From: Gossypium raimondii
Taxonomy: Eukaryota > Streptophyta > Magnoliopsida > Malvales > Malvaceae
NCBI RefSeq assembly: GCF_025698545.1
Contig: NC_068573.1
Location: forward strand, 8,331,874-8,395,873
Reading direction: 5' to 3'
DNA length: 64,000 nt
Part shown: positions 1-12,866 of the stretch, piece after piece
How positions within the stretch are numbered: position 1 is the first letter of the stretch
Layout of the letters: each line of letters begins with the position of its first letter
The notes under the pieces: generated by a model
Told to the model about the DNA's origin: nothing
Database searches by the model: none
The model's input: the letters and a program-made list of their open reading frames with translations, nothing else
Translations under genes and position numbers: made by a program

Positions 1-365
1 AAGCTGAAAAGTCCTATGTGACCTAAAAATCCTTATGCATGAATGGACATTACATTAAACAAATCATAAAATCGACTATTTGTATTCTGCTCAGATAATC
101 AAATTACTTGTATGATTTGTTGATGGATTCCTATAGGTGAGACCCTTAATGTTTGTATATTTTGTAATGTGCTAAACTTAGATGTTTGTGGTAAATAAGT
201 GGTAAATAAGTTATTCATCATGTTAAAGTTGTTTGTGAATTTGAAATACCTAGTCATGTACTCTAAAGTCAATACTTGTTGATATTTGCTCAAGGGACGT
301 CTCTTTTATTTTTTGTTTTTGTTTCTGTTGCTTGAAGACAAGCAATGACTTAAATGTGGGGGAGT
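1..365 (+). mobile_element. 3' internal end of a Ty3/gypsy-type retrotransposon, with polypurine tract
   Basis: No coding frame is visible. Around 330-366 the sequence reads as a conserved 3' end seen in Tat/Athila-type elements: a 'gaagacaagcaatgactta' word followed by a purine run (gtgggggag, about 355-364) just before an LTR-like start. The run is the expected plus-strand primer. The rest of the element lies to the left of the window. Lineage is from memory; an element 3' end is moderately well supported. Confidence 0.55.
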
Positions 366-1790
366 TTGATCTGGCGTAATTCGGTGTAGCAGAGTAAACT
401 AATTTTTGTACTTTAAGAGCTTGAAAGCAAGTATTTTCATTAGGTTTTAATTATATTTTTGTAAGATTTATTAAATTTAATAAAATGTACAAATTAAGTC
501 TTTTATTGACCTAAGGGGTTGAATGAGGCCTAAGGGGGAGCTAATGAATTGTGTAAGTGTGCAGAGACCATTAGAAGGCATAATAAATAGATGATAGTCA
601 CTATGTCGCAACACGGAATAATCAATGTCGCAAGATAGGGAGTAGAATGAATAAATCACGAAACTGCCTTCGATGTCACGATACAAACTGGGGGTGTCGC
701 GACATACCCCTGAAGATATCCCAAGAGAAGTATACTGACTCTTATGTTGCGACACAAGTCCTGGTGTGTCGCGACATTGACTTTGGACAGAAATTAACAC
801 GAGCTGGAGAGCATTTTGGTCTGCATAATCAAACCTAAAGCTTGGGAGCATCAACTAACCTAGGGTTAAGGACGACGACCACTTAAAATATATAAATAGG
901 CTCCTTTGTCACATGTTATAGACATCAATTCCTTAGTGTAGTTTTCTACTTTTAATTCTAGTTCAGAATTTCTTTCTTTTAGGTTTTTAGATTTATTTTC
1001 AAGTTGTTATCTAGAGATTTGATCTATGGAGACAATCAAACTCTATGGATTCATATTCATCTTTAATGCAAATCAGACATTTTCTTAAACTCTACACTTC
1101 AATTCATTTATCATGTTTTCTCTTTACATCAATTCTATATTGTTTATAAAACCATGAGGATCTAATCCCTCTGTGGGGGATTAGTGAGTAAAGGTATGAT
1201 CTATTAACTATTTTATAGGGTTACTCAACAGATCAGCTATTTGGGAAAGGAAGAACCTAAACCCTAGACCTGACAACTCTGGGAAGTCATGAAGGTGGGA
1301 ATTAACCCAAAATTGGTATGGCCTATTCGTGAACACCTTCACCCCAAACCAGTTTGGACTGTGAGGTCAGAAGATAAGTAGTCATTGCTAACTCGTCATT
1401 TCAATGGAAGATCGAAAGGTCATGCGGAGATAGCGACTAGTTGATTGATGAGGAACTCGAAGCGACAATTGATGAGGATTGTCAGAGCGAGCTAATCACC
1501 CATAACCAAATTTGATTTATTCTGTTCTTTGATCTCTTAAATTTTATTTCTTTATGTTATTTTATTATTATAAAAATCTTAAAAACTCCTTTTTTTTACT
1601 TTCGTACTATAACTAAATTAAAGTATAATTAGATTTTTCGGTGTTTAGGTTAAAATTGATCTAGCACTCACCTCCCTTGGGTAAGATCCTCGGAGTACTC
1701 ACCTACTCCGTTGTAACTATATTACAATTGGACCTGTATACTTGCGGATACCGCCTCATATATCCATATTTTTTACTGCAGTATTCATAC
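366..1790 (+). mobile_element. Probable LTR (3' LTR) of the element at the left edge
   Basis: Begins just after the polypurine tract with TGATCTGG. A TATA box (atataaatagg) sits at about 889-900. Positions 600-790 hold several copies of the short palindromic word tgtcgcgaca, a pattern common in cotton LTRs. The right end could not be fixed from a repeat or target duplication and is approximate. No gene is seen here; short ORFs at 477-854 and 647-838 overlap these palindromic repeats and look fortuitous. Confidence 0.45.
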
Positions 1791-1798
1791 TTTAAACG

Positions 1799-2314
1799 TT
1801 AGTACGTCCGAAGGCAGTCAGTAGCATTATGAGGCCAGGCTTCTGAAGCTAAAAGGATATTAAAAAAGTCCAACCAGTTTAAAAGGCTAGTTGCCCGAAA
1901 ATCATTTGGAATCAAGTCATGCAAACAGTATTGGAAAACATTTCTGACTGAAACCAGTTCAACCAATTCCAGTACATGTCCTCTACTTAGTCGTTTGTAT
2001 TGTTTCCAAGCAACTTGGGAGTCAACTGGTTGAATTTGTGCACATACATTCTTCCGAGGAAGGGACCACCCCGTGGGAAAACCAAAACCAAATTTAAGTT
2101 TACAGATAACCCTCACATACTTATCTTTCTGTAAATGGAGATTTGAATTGTTATTTTGAATTATAGGCTCACAACCTGGGCGTACATTGAATTGGGCATT
2201 TTTAGCAAAAGTCCCTTGTCTTTTTTCTTCAGTTGGTAAAACTTTTGGAATGCACCCAGCAGTGGTGGCTCTTGGTGCATGCAACAATCTATGAAGTAAG
2301 CTATTAAGGTCCAT
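1799..2314 (-). CDS. Unrecognised 171-codon ORF
   Basis: An uninterrupted minus-strand frame, long for this AT-rich region. I see no signal peptide, membrane segment or catalytic motif and recognise no family. Composition is unremarkable, with several Leu-rich stretches. It lies between an LTR and degenerate repeats, so it may be an accessory or antisense frame of a retrotransposon rather than a host gene. Treat as hypothetical. Confidence 0.2.
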   Translation of the reverse strand: MDLNSLLHRLLHAPRATTAGCIPKVLPTEEKRQGTFAKNAQFNVRPGCEPIIQNNNSNLHLQKDKYVRVICKLKFGFGFPTGWSLPRKNVCAQIQPVDSQVAWKQYKRLSRGHVLELVELVSVRNVFQYCLHDLIPNDFRATSLLNWLDFFNILLASEAWPHNATDCLRTY

Positions 2315-2329
2315 TATGAAAAAGTTGAT

Positions 2330-5300
2330 ATTTGTCCTAGTGTGATGTCATATTCATTTAACACTGCGCAAAAGAAAGGGTGAAGTCACAGATGGAAGCC
2401 GACCTCCAATAAAATTAAGGGAAAGATAAAGCCTAGGGTATTATCGCTCAGGCGAAACTTTTGTGGCCGTCTGAAACAATAATCAAATTTTGAATGGAGA
2501 ATACCTCAAGCTCCTAAGTATCGATGTATTTCGTCTTGGGTGGAACTACAATTGTACAGAGAAGTCTCCACGCGCAGTGGAGTATCATCAAAACCTTGGG
2601 ATCCGTATGAGAATGGATTTATGGGATTGACATTTCGGTTAACTTGGTCTCGACCCTCCCTCTAGTTTTTGTTCTAACCATTTAGTATGAAAAAAAAGTG
2701 AAAAGAAAAAGAAAAAGAGGAAAAGAAAATGTTACCTTTGAAAAAAAAGAAGACTAAAGACGAAGAAAGTAAAAGGATTAAGCAGAAAAAAATTAAGGTT
2801 TCGATTGATTCGACAAAGTGTCTACAAGGGGTCTTTGAGAATCTACTTTATAGAGAGAAACAAACATGTGCAAGAAGTTTAATTTGTGATAACTATTCAA
2901 GTTATCTAGTATAAGTTCGACATCTGTCAAAAGGGTAAGTTATATAAGGTTTGAAATTTCGAAAGTGACTTTCAATCGTTGAACTCACCAATTAAAATAG
3001 ACTTTTGGCACTCCTACCAGCAGGGGATTTCTAAAGTGTACGTCTCTGAAAAGAAGTCATTATGAATTTAAAGAACAGTTCGCCAATTCATATTATATGC
3101 CTGGTGTAAACAGTTAGTTATATAGTTTTTGTAGTTGAATTTTCCATGTTATAAAAATTTTGACACACCAAATCTAGTGGATCCAAGTCTAAGGCATAGA
3201 GTTGTGAAGTTATCTGTTTAGCGTAATGTAATCCACCATGTTACAGTTTTCTGGCGAATGAGACTGTGACGTATGTTAATCATCATAGAGGTGAATAGAT
3301 GTTTTAGGCTATTATCATTCTAAAAGAATGGTATATCAAGTGAAGTATAAATTTCACATAAGTCATGGGTATCATGTTAATTAATATTTATATACTTTTT
3401 AATAAATTTCTTTATTTTTAATTTAAGAATTGAGTCATTTTATTTTTATTTAATAATTGAAATTTAATCGGTAACATTTCGGTTAAATTGGATTATGTGA
3501 TTTTTTTTAAATTGTTGACTTGACCAATGTTACAATATTGAATCTAATATTGTAAAAAAAATTTGCTTACTATGGAATCCAGCACGTAAACAATTTTTAA
3601 GGTAAAATAATTCAATTTAACAAGATGTCATCAATTAAAATTTAATTATTAAATTAAAATAGTATAAATAAAATTATTTAAATTAAAATAGAGAAATTAA
3701 AATTTAAAAGTGTTAAAAGTAGAATTACCTAGCATGTTAGACCCATCAATAAATTAGTTATATATACATGTTATTCGATGATTAGGAATGATAATTTTAT
3801 ATTTATTTATACTATGATTAAAGATAAATTTAATAATTGAACATTTGTTTGTGAATGTAGACCAAAACCAAATAAATTATTGATATTGTGATCATTATTT
3901 TTAAATGCAAGTTGTCTATTTATAATTATTTTTATTAAGTTTTATAATGCAATATATATATATGCAATTTTCACTCACTTTTAAATCCACTCATTAATCA
4001 TATTCATTATTTTAATATAAATGTTATATGAATTACATATATAAATTAATAATAAATATTATAATTAAACAATTTTTACAGTAAAAGAAAATATGAATAT
4101 TACACATTCATCTTTAAATGTTTTAAAAGTGTTATAAGTTATTATTGGGGATGGATCGAATAAACAACGAAATAGACAAGGTAGAGAAAATCGAATACAA
4201 AAAATTTACATAGAAAACTCATTTGAAGAGGATAAAAACCATCGACAAAGGAGGCTCTAGCTTTTCACTAAATTAGTAAATAAACGAGAGTACAATATGG
4301 AGAAAATAAATCTAAATATATTAAACGTACAAACTCAAACCCTACAAGCAAAACTCTAACTCTCATAGAGTTCTCTCAAAAGGGATACAAAATTCTCTCC
4401 ATAATTACCACAAAAACTCTCACCAAAACTCATTTGCGATTACATCTTTTCGCCCCCAAAATAAAAGCCCTATAATACATCTTTAATTGTCTCTCAATTG
4501 ACCTCTCAAAACAAGATACAATGCCCATTTAAATAGGTTAAGATTAGAGGTCTAATCATACTAAAATATTCCTAGAGTAATCAAAGTTTAACTGGGAAAA
4601 GATAGCAGAGTTTAACAAGGAGAAGAAACCCGATTTATGTGGGGAACACGTTGCCATGTAGCAACGTCGCCATCCGTGCGTTGCAACGTTGGGAAGTTTC
4701 TCGTCATAACGTTGTCGTCTGTTCGGCCGAAAATGCGAAGCACACCTCACTGTTGTATAAAGGGATAAAACAACATTTAGTCATTATTAAGTTTTTTTTA
4801 ACTTGGTCCCCGAATTTTTTCTTGGTGCAAACCAATACTCAAACTTGAATTCCATTAAATGATTTAGTCCATTTTTGTAACACCATTAAAAAGTACTGAC
4901 ATTATATTTTAAATTTGTGTCACATCATTATTTAAAATTTTAAAAATAAATATTATACTTAATTAATATAACATTACAACATTATAAACTTCTAAATGTT
5001 TGCTTTATCCCTTATATAAATTATTATTATACTTATTATTAAAATTTTAAAAGTCATTATAAATATTGTAATGTTATATGCAATATTCATTTTCTCATTT
5101 ATATGTATTATACATTTTTAGTTCAAAAATGTTTTTGGTGTAATTTCTTAATCGCTTTTGCTTTGGTGGGTGCAATACTTTAGGGAGAGATTGGATGAGA
5201 TAGGCAAAAAGATGAAGATGTTTCATTTAATCATTAGATGGGAAGAAGACACATATTAGGACCTCCTAGATTGGTTTACATGTGTCTATGGATGTTTGGT

Positions 5301-6060
5301 GTTGACATTTTTTAGGCCCTAACACCATTTTTAGGCACTAGGTAAAATAATAAAATGAATTCCTTAAAAGTTATATTAAAAGTTAGTAAAAAATTTTGGG
5401 GTTAAAAGCTTTAAAAAAAAATTTGGACCCTTAAAAGTTGGTGTTTTTTATTTTTAAAAGTTAAAAAATTTTGAACCCTTTAAAATTTAAAAAATTTCAA
5501 TCAAATTTTATTTAACCTTATAGAATTTAGAATTGCTCATTTTTTTATTTTTATATTCAATCAAAAATTAAAGAATTTGTCATTTTTGTTCTATCGCAAA
5601 ATAGAACATAAAGTCAAGTAGAGTCTTATTCTTCTTATTCTTCGTCTATAAATATCTAAGTTTTGATTTCTAATACCCCATAAATAGTTCAAACTCTATA
5701 AGAGCAATACTCAATTTTCGCTCCAATGGTTTGTAGAGAAAATATTTTGGATCCTTGCAATCTTAGGTCCTAGATGGCCACACCTACAGACGACCCCCAA
5801 GGCTGGCCTAGATTGCTAGTTATGTCTCAAAGATGCTAATGGTAATTAAAAACTTAATCCCCACCTATATTTTCAATTTTATGATATCTTTAGAAGTTTT
5901 TTTTATTGTTTTGGATTTCTTTTTTTAAAATTAAAAGTATCAAATTTATATTTTAATTAGAGTTTAGGGATCAAATTAGCTACTAAACCCATTTATGAAC
6001 ATGCTATGTCATGAGCTTGTTGTTGTGTTAATGGATAAGAGACCAAAAGGTTATAAGTTA
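2330..6060. other. AT-rich, degenerate repeat DNA without a recognisable gene
   Basis: About 2,440-3,330 resembles pieces of the LTR that begins at 20,669: both carry gccg/ggcg words, a 'ctgtcaaaagggt' word is shared with about 42,300, and 'ggatccaag' occurs at about 3,180 and 20,689. From 3,330 to 4,130 and 4,750 to 6,060 I see only AT-rich sequence. Positions 4,150-4,560 look like a promoter-type LTR remnant. All ORFs here are short and unsupported. Confidence 0.4.
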
Positions 6061-6070
6061 ATAACATTAA

Positions 6071-9000
6071 GGGTCCGTATGATTGTGGGATTTGATTTTC
6101 CAAAAATTGTTTTCCAACTTTTTCTGTGTTTATTTGACGGAAAATATTTTTCATTTAGAAAATTAACTCTAAAACACGGAAAAATTACAATTTTTGGGAA
6201 ATTATCTTACCATTTCAATTTTCGTAAAACATTTTCCTAAAGCTCTCAGGCATTCTTCTCCCTTCATCCATTCTTCTCCCTTCCTTCATTCCTTCAAATT
6301 TTCATGAGAAAACTTCCCTGAGAAAACGTCGACAATCATTTTCCAGTAATCCCCCACTCTCCTCGCTATCGATTATCGCTGTGGTTTTTCATTTCCTTGG
6401 TTCCCTCCTCTCCTGATCAGGTAACCTTCACTTAAACTAAACATTCTTTTTTTATGAAAACACTGAATAAGCATTTAAAGCGGTTGTTCCTTTTGTTTTC
6501 ATTTTCAACTGGCGATTCTTCCTCTGCCATCCGCATCACTAGGAGAAGGCGTCTGGATAGGAAAAAGCAACAATCAGAAAGAAATGTTTTCCAGTGCTTT
6601 GTTTTTGGTCCAGCGAACGCTGGGAAATCTGCATTCATGAATTCTTTTCTTGGCAGGTATTCATTAAAATTCTTTTCCTGATATCTAATTCTTTTCCCCA
6701 TCTTTTTAACTTTATTTACTTTAATGTAGGCCCTATTTGGATTCATATTCTCTAACTGCTGATGAGCAATACGCTGTGAATGTTGTGGAATTACCTGGGG
6801 TAAGTGTCATTATATTATGCACTGTCTTGTAATTTTATGTTGAAAGCAAGTCCCCACCTCTAAACACAAGGAGCTACTTTGTCAGTTTGAGGGATTGGGG
6901 ATATTCACGTATATGCATTTCTTGGTGTTATGGAGTCTAGACCATAAATGGGGTGTCATAGACGTATTAGAAAGACTTTGTATAAGGTTTAAGTGAAATG
7001 ATATTTGAAGATGTACTTTCTTTGAGATGAAAAACTGTCAAAATCTACACACTTCTTGCAGTATCAAAGCAATTAGTTTCTGGAACTTTACACATAAAAA
7101 CTGTTTCATTTTATTGACATATACTTCCTTGCATATGTTAATATTTTGTTGAGATATACCTAAGTTGATAATTTCTTTTGCTTTCATATGTTAATATTTC
7201 TACTTCAAGCTTGGTGTTTGTTTGTTTTTCCATTCTTAGGGAATAAAGAAAACTCTATTCTTGCTGGAAATCCCTGAGGACAGAGTTTCAAAACTGCTGT
7301 CTAGTAAAGAGTCACTGGCTCCTTGTGACATAGCTGTATTTGTTTATCACAGGTAAATCGAAGCATGATTTTTCTGATGTGGGATTTTAAATTTAGAGTT
7401 ATCTGCTATTTTTAGTTAATCATTTTCTGTTATGTGATCATTTTTGTAAAAATGGTTGCACCCTCATGTGCTTGGAGTGAACTCTTTTTGTGCCACTAAA
7501 GATGATCATGTATATTTTGTTCCATGGTTGAATTTTGTAAAAATTCATGTAGGTGCATATGCATGTGTTATTTATTTCTTTTGTAAGTTCTATTTCATTA
7601 TAATCTGGCCTTCGCAGTTCTGATGAGTCTTCATGGAAGAGAGCAACTGAATTGCTCATGGATGTTGCTGGTCATGGTGAAGACACTGGTTATGAGGTGC
7701 CTTGCCTCATTGTTGCTGCTAAAGATGATCTGGATTCATTTCCAATGGCAATACAGAATTCTACCAGGGTATCATGCTTTATTTATTTTTTCGTAATTTA
7801 ATTTTCTTGCATAGTTAAATGAATAAGTAGAATGCATTAACAGAGTCAAAATGCTTAATTTTTGTGTCCTCGAAGAGGTAATGGTATTCATGTCAGTGTT
7901 TCAAAGTGTATTGTATTTCAAATTTCCTTTTCAGGTTAGCCAGGATATGGGGATAGAGGCACCTATACCTATCAGCTCAAAATTGAGTGATTTCAATAAC
8001 ATATTTCGAAGGATGGTAAATGCAGCTGAGCATCCTCACTTGAGCATTCCTGAAACTGAGGCTGGGAGAAGCCGTAAGCAGTACCATCGGCTCATAAACT
8101 GATCTCTCATGGTTGTTTCAGGTATGCTAATTGTCTGGCATCTCACAACTGTTCTATTCTCAATGCACTTGAAACTTGGGGTTGTTGAAAATGTTAGTGA
8201 CCATGGTTAGATTTTCTGATGACTTCTTGTTGTGCACATATTTTACTTTTTTCTCCGTGTTGGTGTGGGGGACATCACTATTTCTTTCCTTTTGTCCACT
8301 TGCTTATAGTGTTTGCACCTTAAACCTTTTTACAAGTTATAGTGTGATTTTGTTTAAGCATATATGTATTTGAAGTTTTTCGTAGCAAAAATTATCTTTA
8401 AACAATCTGAGATGGTAAGAAGTTGCTTCAACTTGAATGGCATGCTCCTTTATTTTTATCATTCACTATAGTGAACTGTTGTTTTATCGTTTTGAATGAT
8501 GTAATTCACCATTTGCAGTTGGAGCTGCTGTAGCCATTGTTGGATTTGCAGCTTACCGCGTATATACTGCTAGGAAGAATGCTTCTAGTTGAGGGATGAC
8601 GATTCTCCTATCTTCTAGACACTGTTGTGGTTATCTTATCTTCTTAGAAACAATTTTGCCTTGTTTATTTTCTTAATCTGATTTCAATGGCCGACTTTTC
8701 TGCGTTATATTCAGAATCCTAATCTGTATGAAAAAGAATTGCAAAATTCTACCATCCAATTTAGTAGTGTTGGAAATATTTGGTCTGTAGAATATCAAGA
8801 GAAATGATGGAATAGAGTGATTGTGCAATAAAAAAATTTTTGCTCTACATTTCAACCATCGTTGCTTGCCTGTGTCCTATTTCATACTATTACTTTGGAT
8901 TCAAATATTGTAATTTAGATGAATTGGGATTGGGATGAAGAGTTTCACCTGGATTCAGATGCTAATCTTTTGGAAATTTAATATTCAAATGGTTTTGATT

Positions 9001-9401
9001 AAGATTGTGATAGATACTAATTTTAGATCTTTAGTGTATCCAGATATCCGGTTGATATTAGAGTATGTTTGTACACTTGTAATTATTTACTATAACCTCT
9101 TGTAATTTTTAATTCTAAAAAATTATTAATTATTATAAGAATTTCGAGAGTAATACTCAAGAAAAAAATTATTAAATCAAATTGCAATATATGTAAAAAC
9201 AATTTAAAATATAAAATTTATTAACGTAAAAACAACTTTTTCAGAAAATATTTTCAAGAAATCGCCAAACAGCAGAAAATATTTTACACAGATTCAATCA
9301 AAGACCAGAAAATATTTTCCAGTAAATCATTTTACAAAAAAGTAAAACATTTTCCAGAAATCATTTTACGGAAAATATTTTAGTGGCAATCAAACGGACC
9401 C
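6071..9401. mobile_element. TIR-bounded element carrying a captured MIRO gene fragment (Pack-type)
   Basis: The left end gggtccgtatgattg (from 6071) and the right end caatcaaacggaccc (to 9401) are inverted copies with one mismatch. Both are followed inward by subterminal repeats of the type ggaaaatatttt / aaaacattttcc (6130-6240; 9235-9385). Between them lies the intron-containing 3' half of a MIRO gene. No transposase is seen. A clean target-site duplication is not visible (flanks aacattaa and taaatatt differ), so superfamily is unassigned. Gene capture by a TIR transposon is the simplest reading. Confidence 0.6.
6454..8592 (+). pseudogene. MIRO: 5'-truncated mitochondrial Rho GTPase (MIRO), C-terminal GTPase half
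   Basis: MIRO proteins are outer-mitochondrial-membrane GTPases with GTPase-EF hands-GTPase-tail anchor. Only the C-terminal half is here. Exons: about 6454-6656, 6730-6799, 7240-7352, 7618-7768, 7935-8102, then 8519-8592, all with GT-AG borders. The first carries the TRRRRLDRKKQ linker typical of MIRO and a P-loop GPANAGKS; later exons carry ELPG, the CDIAVFVY strand and VAAKDDLD. The five-exon frame is open for 234 codons from the 6454 ATG. It stops at TGA (8100-8102) where relatives read Arg, just before the last exon, which encodes the hydrophobic tail anchor (VGAAVAIVGFAAY). The N-terminal GTPase and both EF hands are absent; CT-rich sequence at 6241-6420, ending in a possible donor, sits where an upstream exon might be. 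A product would be soluble and truncated. Confidence 0.85.
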
Positions 9402-10300
9402 TAAATATTGTTTTGTAATTTTCATAAATGTGCACCAAAGCTACAAAGACAAACACGTAAGCATTATGGGTTGTTTGATGCACATGCTTGTTATAAACAT
9501 TGTTTTGCATACTAACGTGAGTGATAATAGACTTCTTTCTCGTTGGAGACTGCTCAACACTAATTTATTCCGAAGCACACTCATAACCGATTTTAATATT
9601 TAATTTATAATTAAATTTAATTTTACGATGTAAAAATAAATTTTTATATTTACAATAATAAAATATCCTAAAAACACTAAAAATTACTTTTTCAGAAAAA
9701 TAAAATGCAAAAGTTATTATCTTGTGTACTTGAAAATTTTATTTTCTTTTAAAAATATTTATGAAATTTTATCAAATAATATCTAAAAATCAAAAATAAT
9801 ATCTATTTTTGGTAAACTAAGTTCATAAATTCAAAACTCAAAATTAATTGAAAAAAACGAAAATCAAATCAAACAGAATTATTATGAATTCGAGTAAATC
9901 GAATTCACTCCTAGTATAGAGAAGGCCGTCTTCTTTTTGTATCGCACTATGGTTAAGACAATTATGGCTTGTCTCCCAAAGGGAAAATCTAAATCATCCC
10001 CTAATTCCTAAACCCATTTTCAGCCATCCTATCAATCCAATCCACCTATCAAAAGACACTGATACCTGTAGGCCTGGTCCCAGCTGAACTTGGACAATAT
10101 TATACTCACAACAGTGAATTCAAACCAGGCCAAAAACAGGCTTAAACAAAGAAAAATTCCGGCTGCACATGAACAGGTCCTACGTGAATAGTGACTTGTG
10201 AAGTGAATACTCAGGAATGTGTCATTGAGTGAGCTAAGAATCAATCATAATAGTAGGATTAAAATTGTTTGCAACTTGTAAAAGTTCTTCTTTTTTTTTT
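8593..10300. other. MIRO 3' flank and intergenic AT-rich sequence
   Basis: 8593-9230 would be the 3' untranslated and downstream region of the MIRO fragment. 9235-9401 is the right subterminal and terminal repeat of the TIR element. 9402-10300 shows no gene; its last ~50 bases are the 3' UTR side of the minus-strand TRM61 gene. Confidence 0.5.
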
Positions 10301-11847
10301 TCAAGAAACGCACTTCCTTGCGAAAGTCAAATATCCAGTATGCCCTCGTGTTTCAGCAGATGGCCGGGCCATAACTGCAGAAGAACTTGCATTGTCCCCG
10401 ACACTTGCTTCACTCGAAGGCTGCCTCCTCTTGCGTGGAGGGCATGCAGTGGAATTACCATCATTGACTTTCGAGTGATCCATTTTCCATTCACGGACTT
10501 CGTACGTGCGGAGCAGTATTTCAAAGGTCCGTATATCTGTGCATATTACAAGCAAAGTTCATGATGCTTTAAAAGAAAAACTGCTTGAACAAGATAGGAT
10601 AACTCGTTTCTAATATGTTACCTGTAAAGTCAGATCTAAGAGTTTCACATGAACGTTGCACTTGCTCGATGCATGGTGAGAAGGAACACAGAGTTCCATC
10701 TTGTTTCAACATGTTTCGAGCTGAAGGAATGGCTAACCAAGGTTGCGGTAGGTCCAAAAATACAGAATCAGCCAATCCAGAAAACTGATCGGGAAATCCA
10801 TCACCCTGAATATCTCGGACTCCCACAGTGACTAAAGTGCTTATTCCAGTCCTCTCGAAGTCCTCTCTGTTGAAGGAGCGAAAAATTGTAAAACATTCCT
10901 TCTTTCACAAGCCGACACATAGAAGAATCAAAAAAAAAAACCATCCTTGGATCTTTCTATTATCAATTAGACAACCAAAAACCATATAATGGGATCAAAT
11001 ATGCATAATAAATGAGTCCTACGCAAGGTTCCATAAAACCGAGATAATGTTGAGACTATGAAGCATGAAAGCAACAGAATGTCGATCGAAGAATACATCT
11101 ACCCGAACAGACTTCTGAAATCTACCTAGAATTCAAGCTCAACCTAAGCAGTTACTAAAATCATATTTCATAACTTGAATCTTTTGAAACCAAAATTTCA
11201 TAACAATGCACTCACTAATGAAACTAATAAAGATCTGTAAACCGAGACAATTAGAGACAATGAAGTACCACGGCAACAAAATGTAGATCTATGAAGACAT
11301 CAACTCAAGAAGACCCAGAATTTAAGTTCAACCTGAGCAGTTACTATATCATATTTCATCACAATGCACTTTCGGAAACAATAAACATTAAGGCTTACCT
11401 AGCTGAGGCGGCCCTCTGTTCATGGAAATCAAAGGTATACACATGTCCCATTGGAGACACAGCCCTTGCAAACGATGTTGTTAATGAGCCACTACCGGTC
11501 CCAGATTCAAGAACCAAACAACCCGGAACTACTTCCAAGTACATAATCACAAAGCTAATATCCGCAATATAAAGAATCTGAGTCCTATGACTTAGAACCA
11601 AAGTCCATAACTCCGGTGTCGGAGCCAATAGGTAAACGAATCCACCTTTGTTGCTGAAAACTTTGGAACCAAACGGCTTCCCAATCCAATCCGAATGTTT
11701 AAATACACCGAAACGATTTTGAAGAACCGAATTCTCGCACACTTTAACAGCTTTCATAGTATCATGCCTCTCATATACAATAACCAAATCTCCATCTCTA
11801 ATGCAACGATTGAAAGATATCTTCGTCGAGGAATCCATAAGCAACAT
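10301..11847 (-). CDS. TRM61: tRNA (adenine-58-N1) methyltransferase catalytic subunit, TRM61/TRMT61A type
   Basis: Three coding exons on the minus strand: 11847-11399, 10866-10622 and 10536-10301. All borders are GT-AG and the total is 930 bp (309 residues plus stop), near the usual plant length. The enzyme uses S-adenosylmethionine to make m1A58 in the T-loop of tRNA, working with the TRM6 subunit in the nucleus. Seen: N-terminal GDLVIVYERHD block, HRTQILY, the SAM-binding glycine loop ESGTGSGSL at about residues 114-122, and the motif DLPQPW after VFLD in exon 2. The C-terminus ends in a GHTGYLTFAR block. The start is the first Met after the in-frame upstream region, giving MLLMDSS. A 5'-UTR exon probably ends near 12108 (cttctgg|gtaagtc on the minus strand). 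No inactivating change seen. Confidence 0.93.
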
Positions 11848-12446
11848 CCTTACAAGACGGAAAACATATTCAATTAAATACACAGATGATGTTGGACTAA
11901 TATGTAATTTCTGTACCAAACTTTACTCCCCAAAAAGAAAATAATTACCACATACCCAAAGTTCCATTAAGAATAAACAATCACCTAGAATACCAGGAAG
12001 ACCCGAATTCATCAAAACATATATGGATATAAATAGGAAAAGAATGTAAGATGAATGGTTTAATCAATAGTTAAGGTAGAAAATTGAGAAAAAAAAAGAC
12101 TTACCCAGAAGTACTTCTGAATTAGGTAGCAGTATTTTCCAGATATGAAGAAGAAAAGAGCATGGAAGCAGCCAAAAACCCTGGGTTTTATTCAACTTCC
12201 ACTGTTAACCAAATAGGGTTTTGAATATTTGATTATAGTGTTGTTAAAGTACACCGTGGTCTGTGGGTTACTGAGTTATATGTGGATTTCCGTTTTAATT
12301 TTAAACTGTGGAAAATTACAATTTAGTCATTTAACTATTTGAGATTATATGTTTTGTTCACTCATAGTTAAATAATTAAAGATGACATGACTTTTCTAAT
12401 TGGTATATATATCATATCAATTTGCTCTTAATACTTAAATATTTAA

Positions 12447-12866
12447 GGGTAAACTACAAAAATAGTCACTTTTGTTTGTCTTAGATTACATTAGTCACTC
12501 ATGTTTGAAATGTTACGTTTTAGTCACTTACGTTATCGTTTTGTTACGAAGTGATCACTCTATCGTTAAGCTCCGTTACCTCCCTAACGGCGGTCCTACG
12601 TGGCAGTCCAAATGGGCTTTAATTGTCAACTTGGATGTCCTACGTAACAGTCCAAATTGAATTTTATTTAATTAAAAACCTATTTTCATCTCAACAACTA
12701 GACATCCAAGTTGGCATTTAAAACCCATTTGGACTGCCACATAGGACTTCATTTAAGGAGGTAACGGATTTTAACAGTAGTGTGACCGCTTCGTAACAAA
12801 ACGATAACATAAGTGACTAAAATATAATTTGAGGTAAACAAAAGTGACTATTTTTGTAGTTTACCC
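12447..12866. mobile_element. 420-bp fold-back MITE with 9-bp target duplication (Mutator-like)
   Basis: Starts gggtaaactacaaaaatagtc and ends with its inverted copy, tatttttgtagtttaccc. The inverted repeats run far inward, including cgttttgttacgaag versus cttcgtaacaaaacg and cgtggcagtccaaatggg versus cccatttggactgccac. It is flanked on both sides by aatatttaa (12438-12446 and 12867-12875), a perfect 9-bp duplication as made by Mutator-like transposases. No coding capacity; a non-autonomous element just upstream of TRM61. Confidence 0.9.

Noticed and set aside
10265-10564. Plus-strand ORFs over the TRM61 last exon
   Set aside because: Antisense shadows of a clear TRM61 exon.
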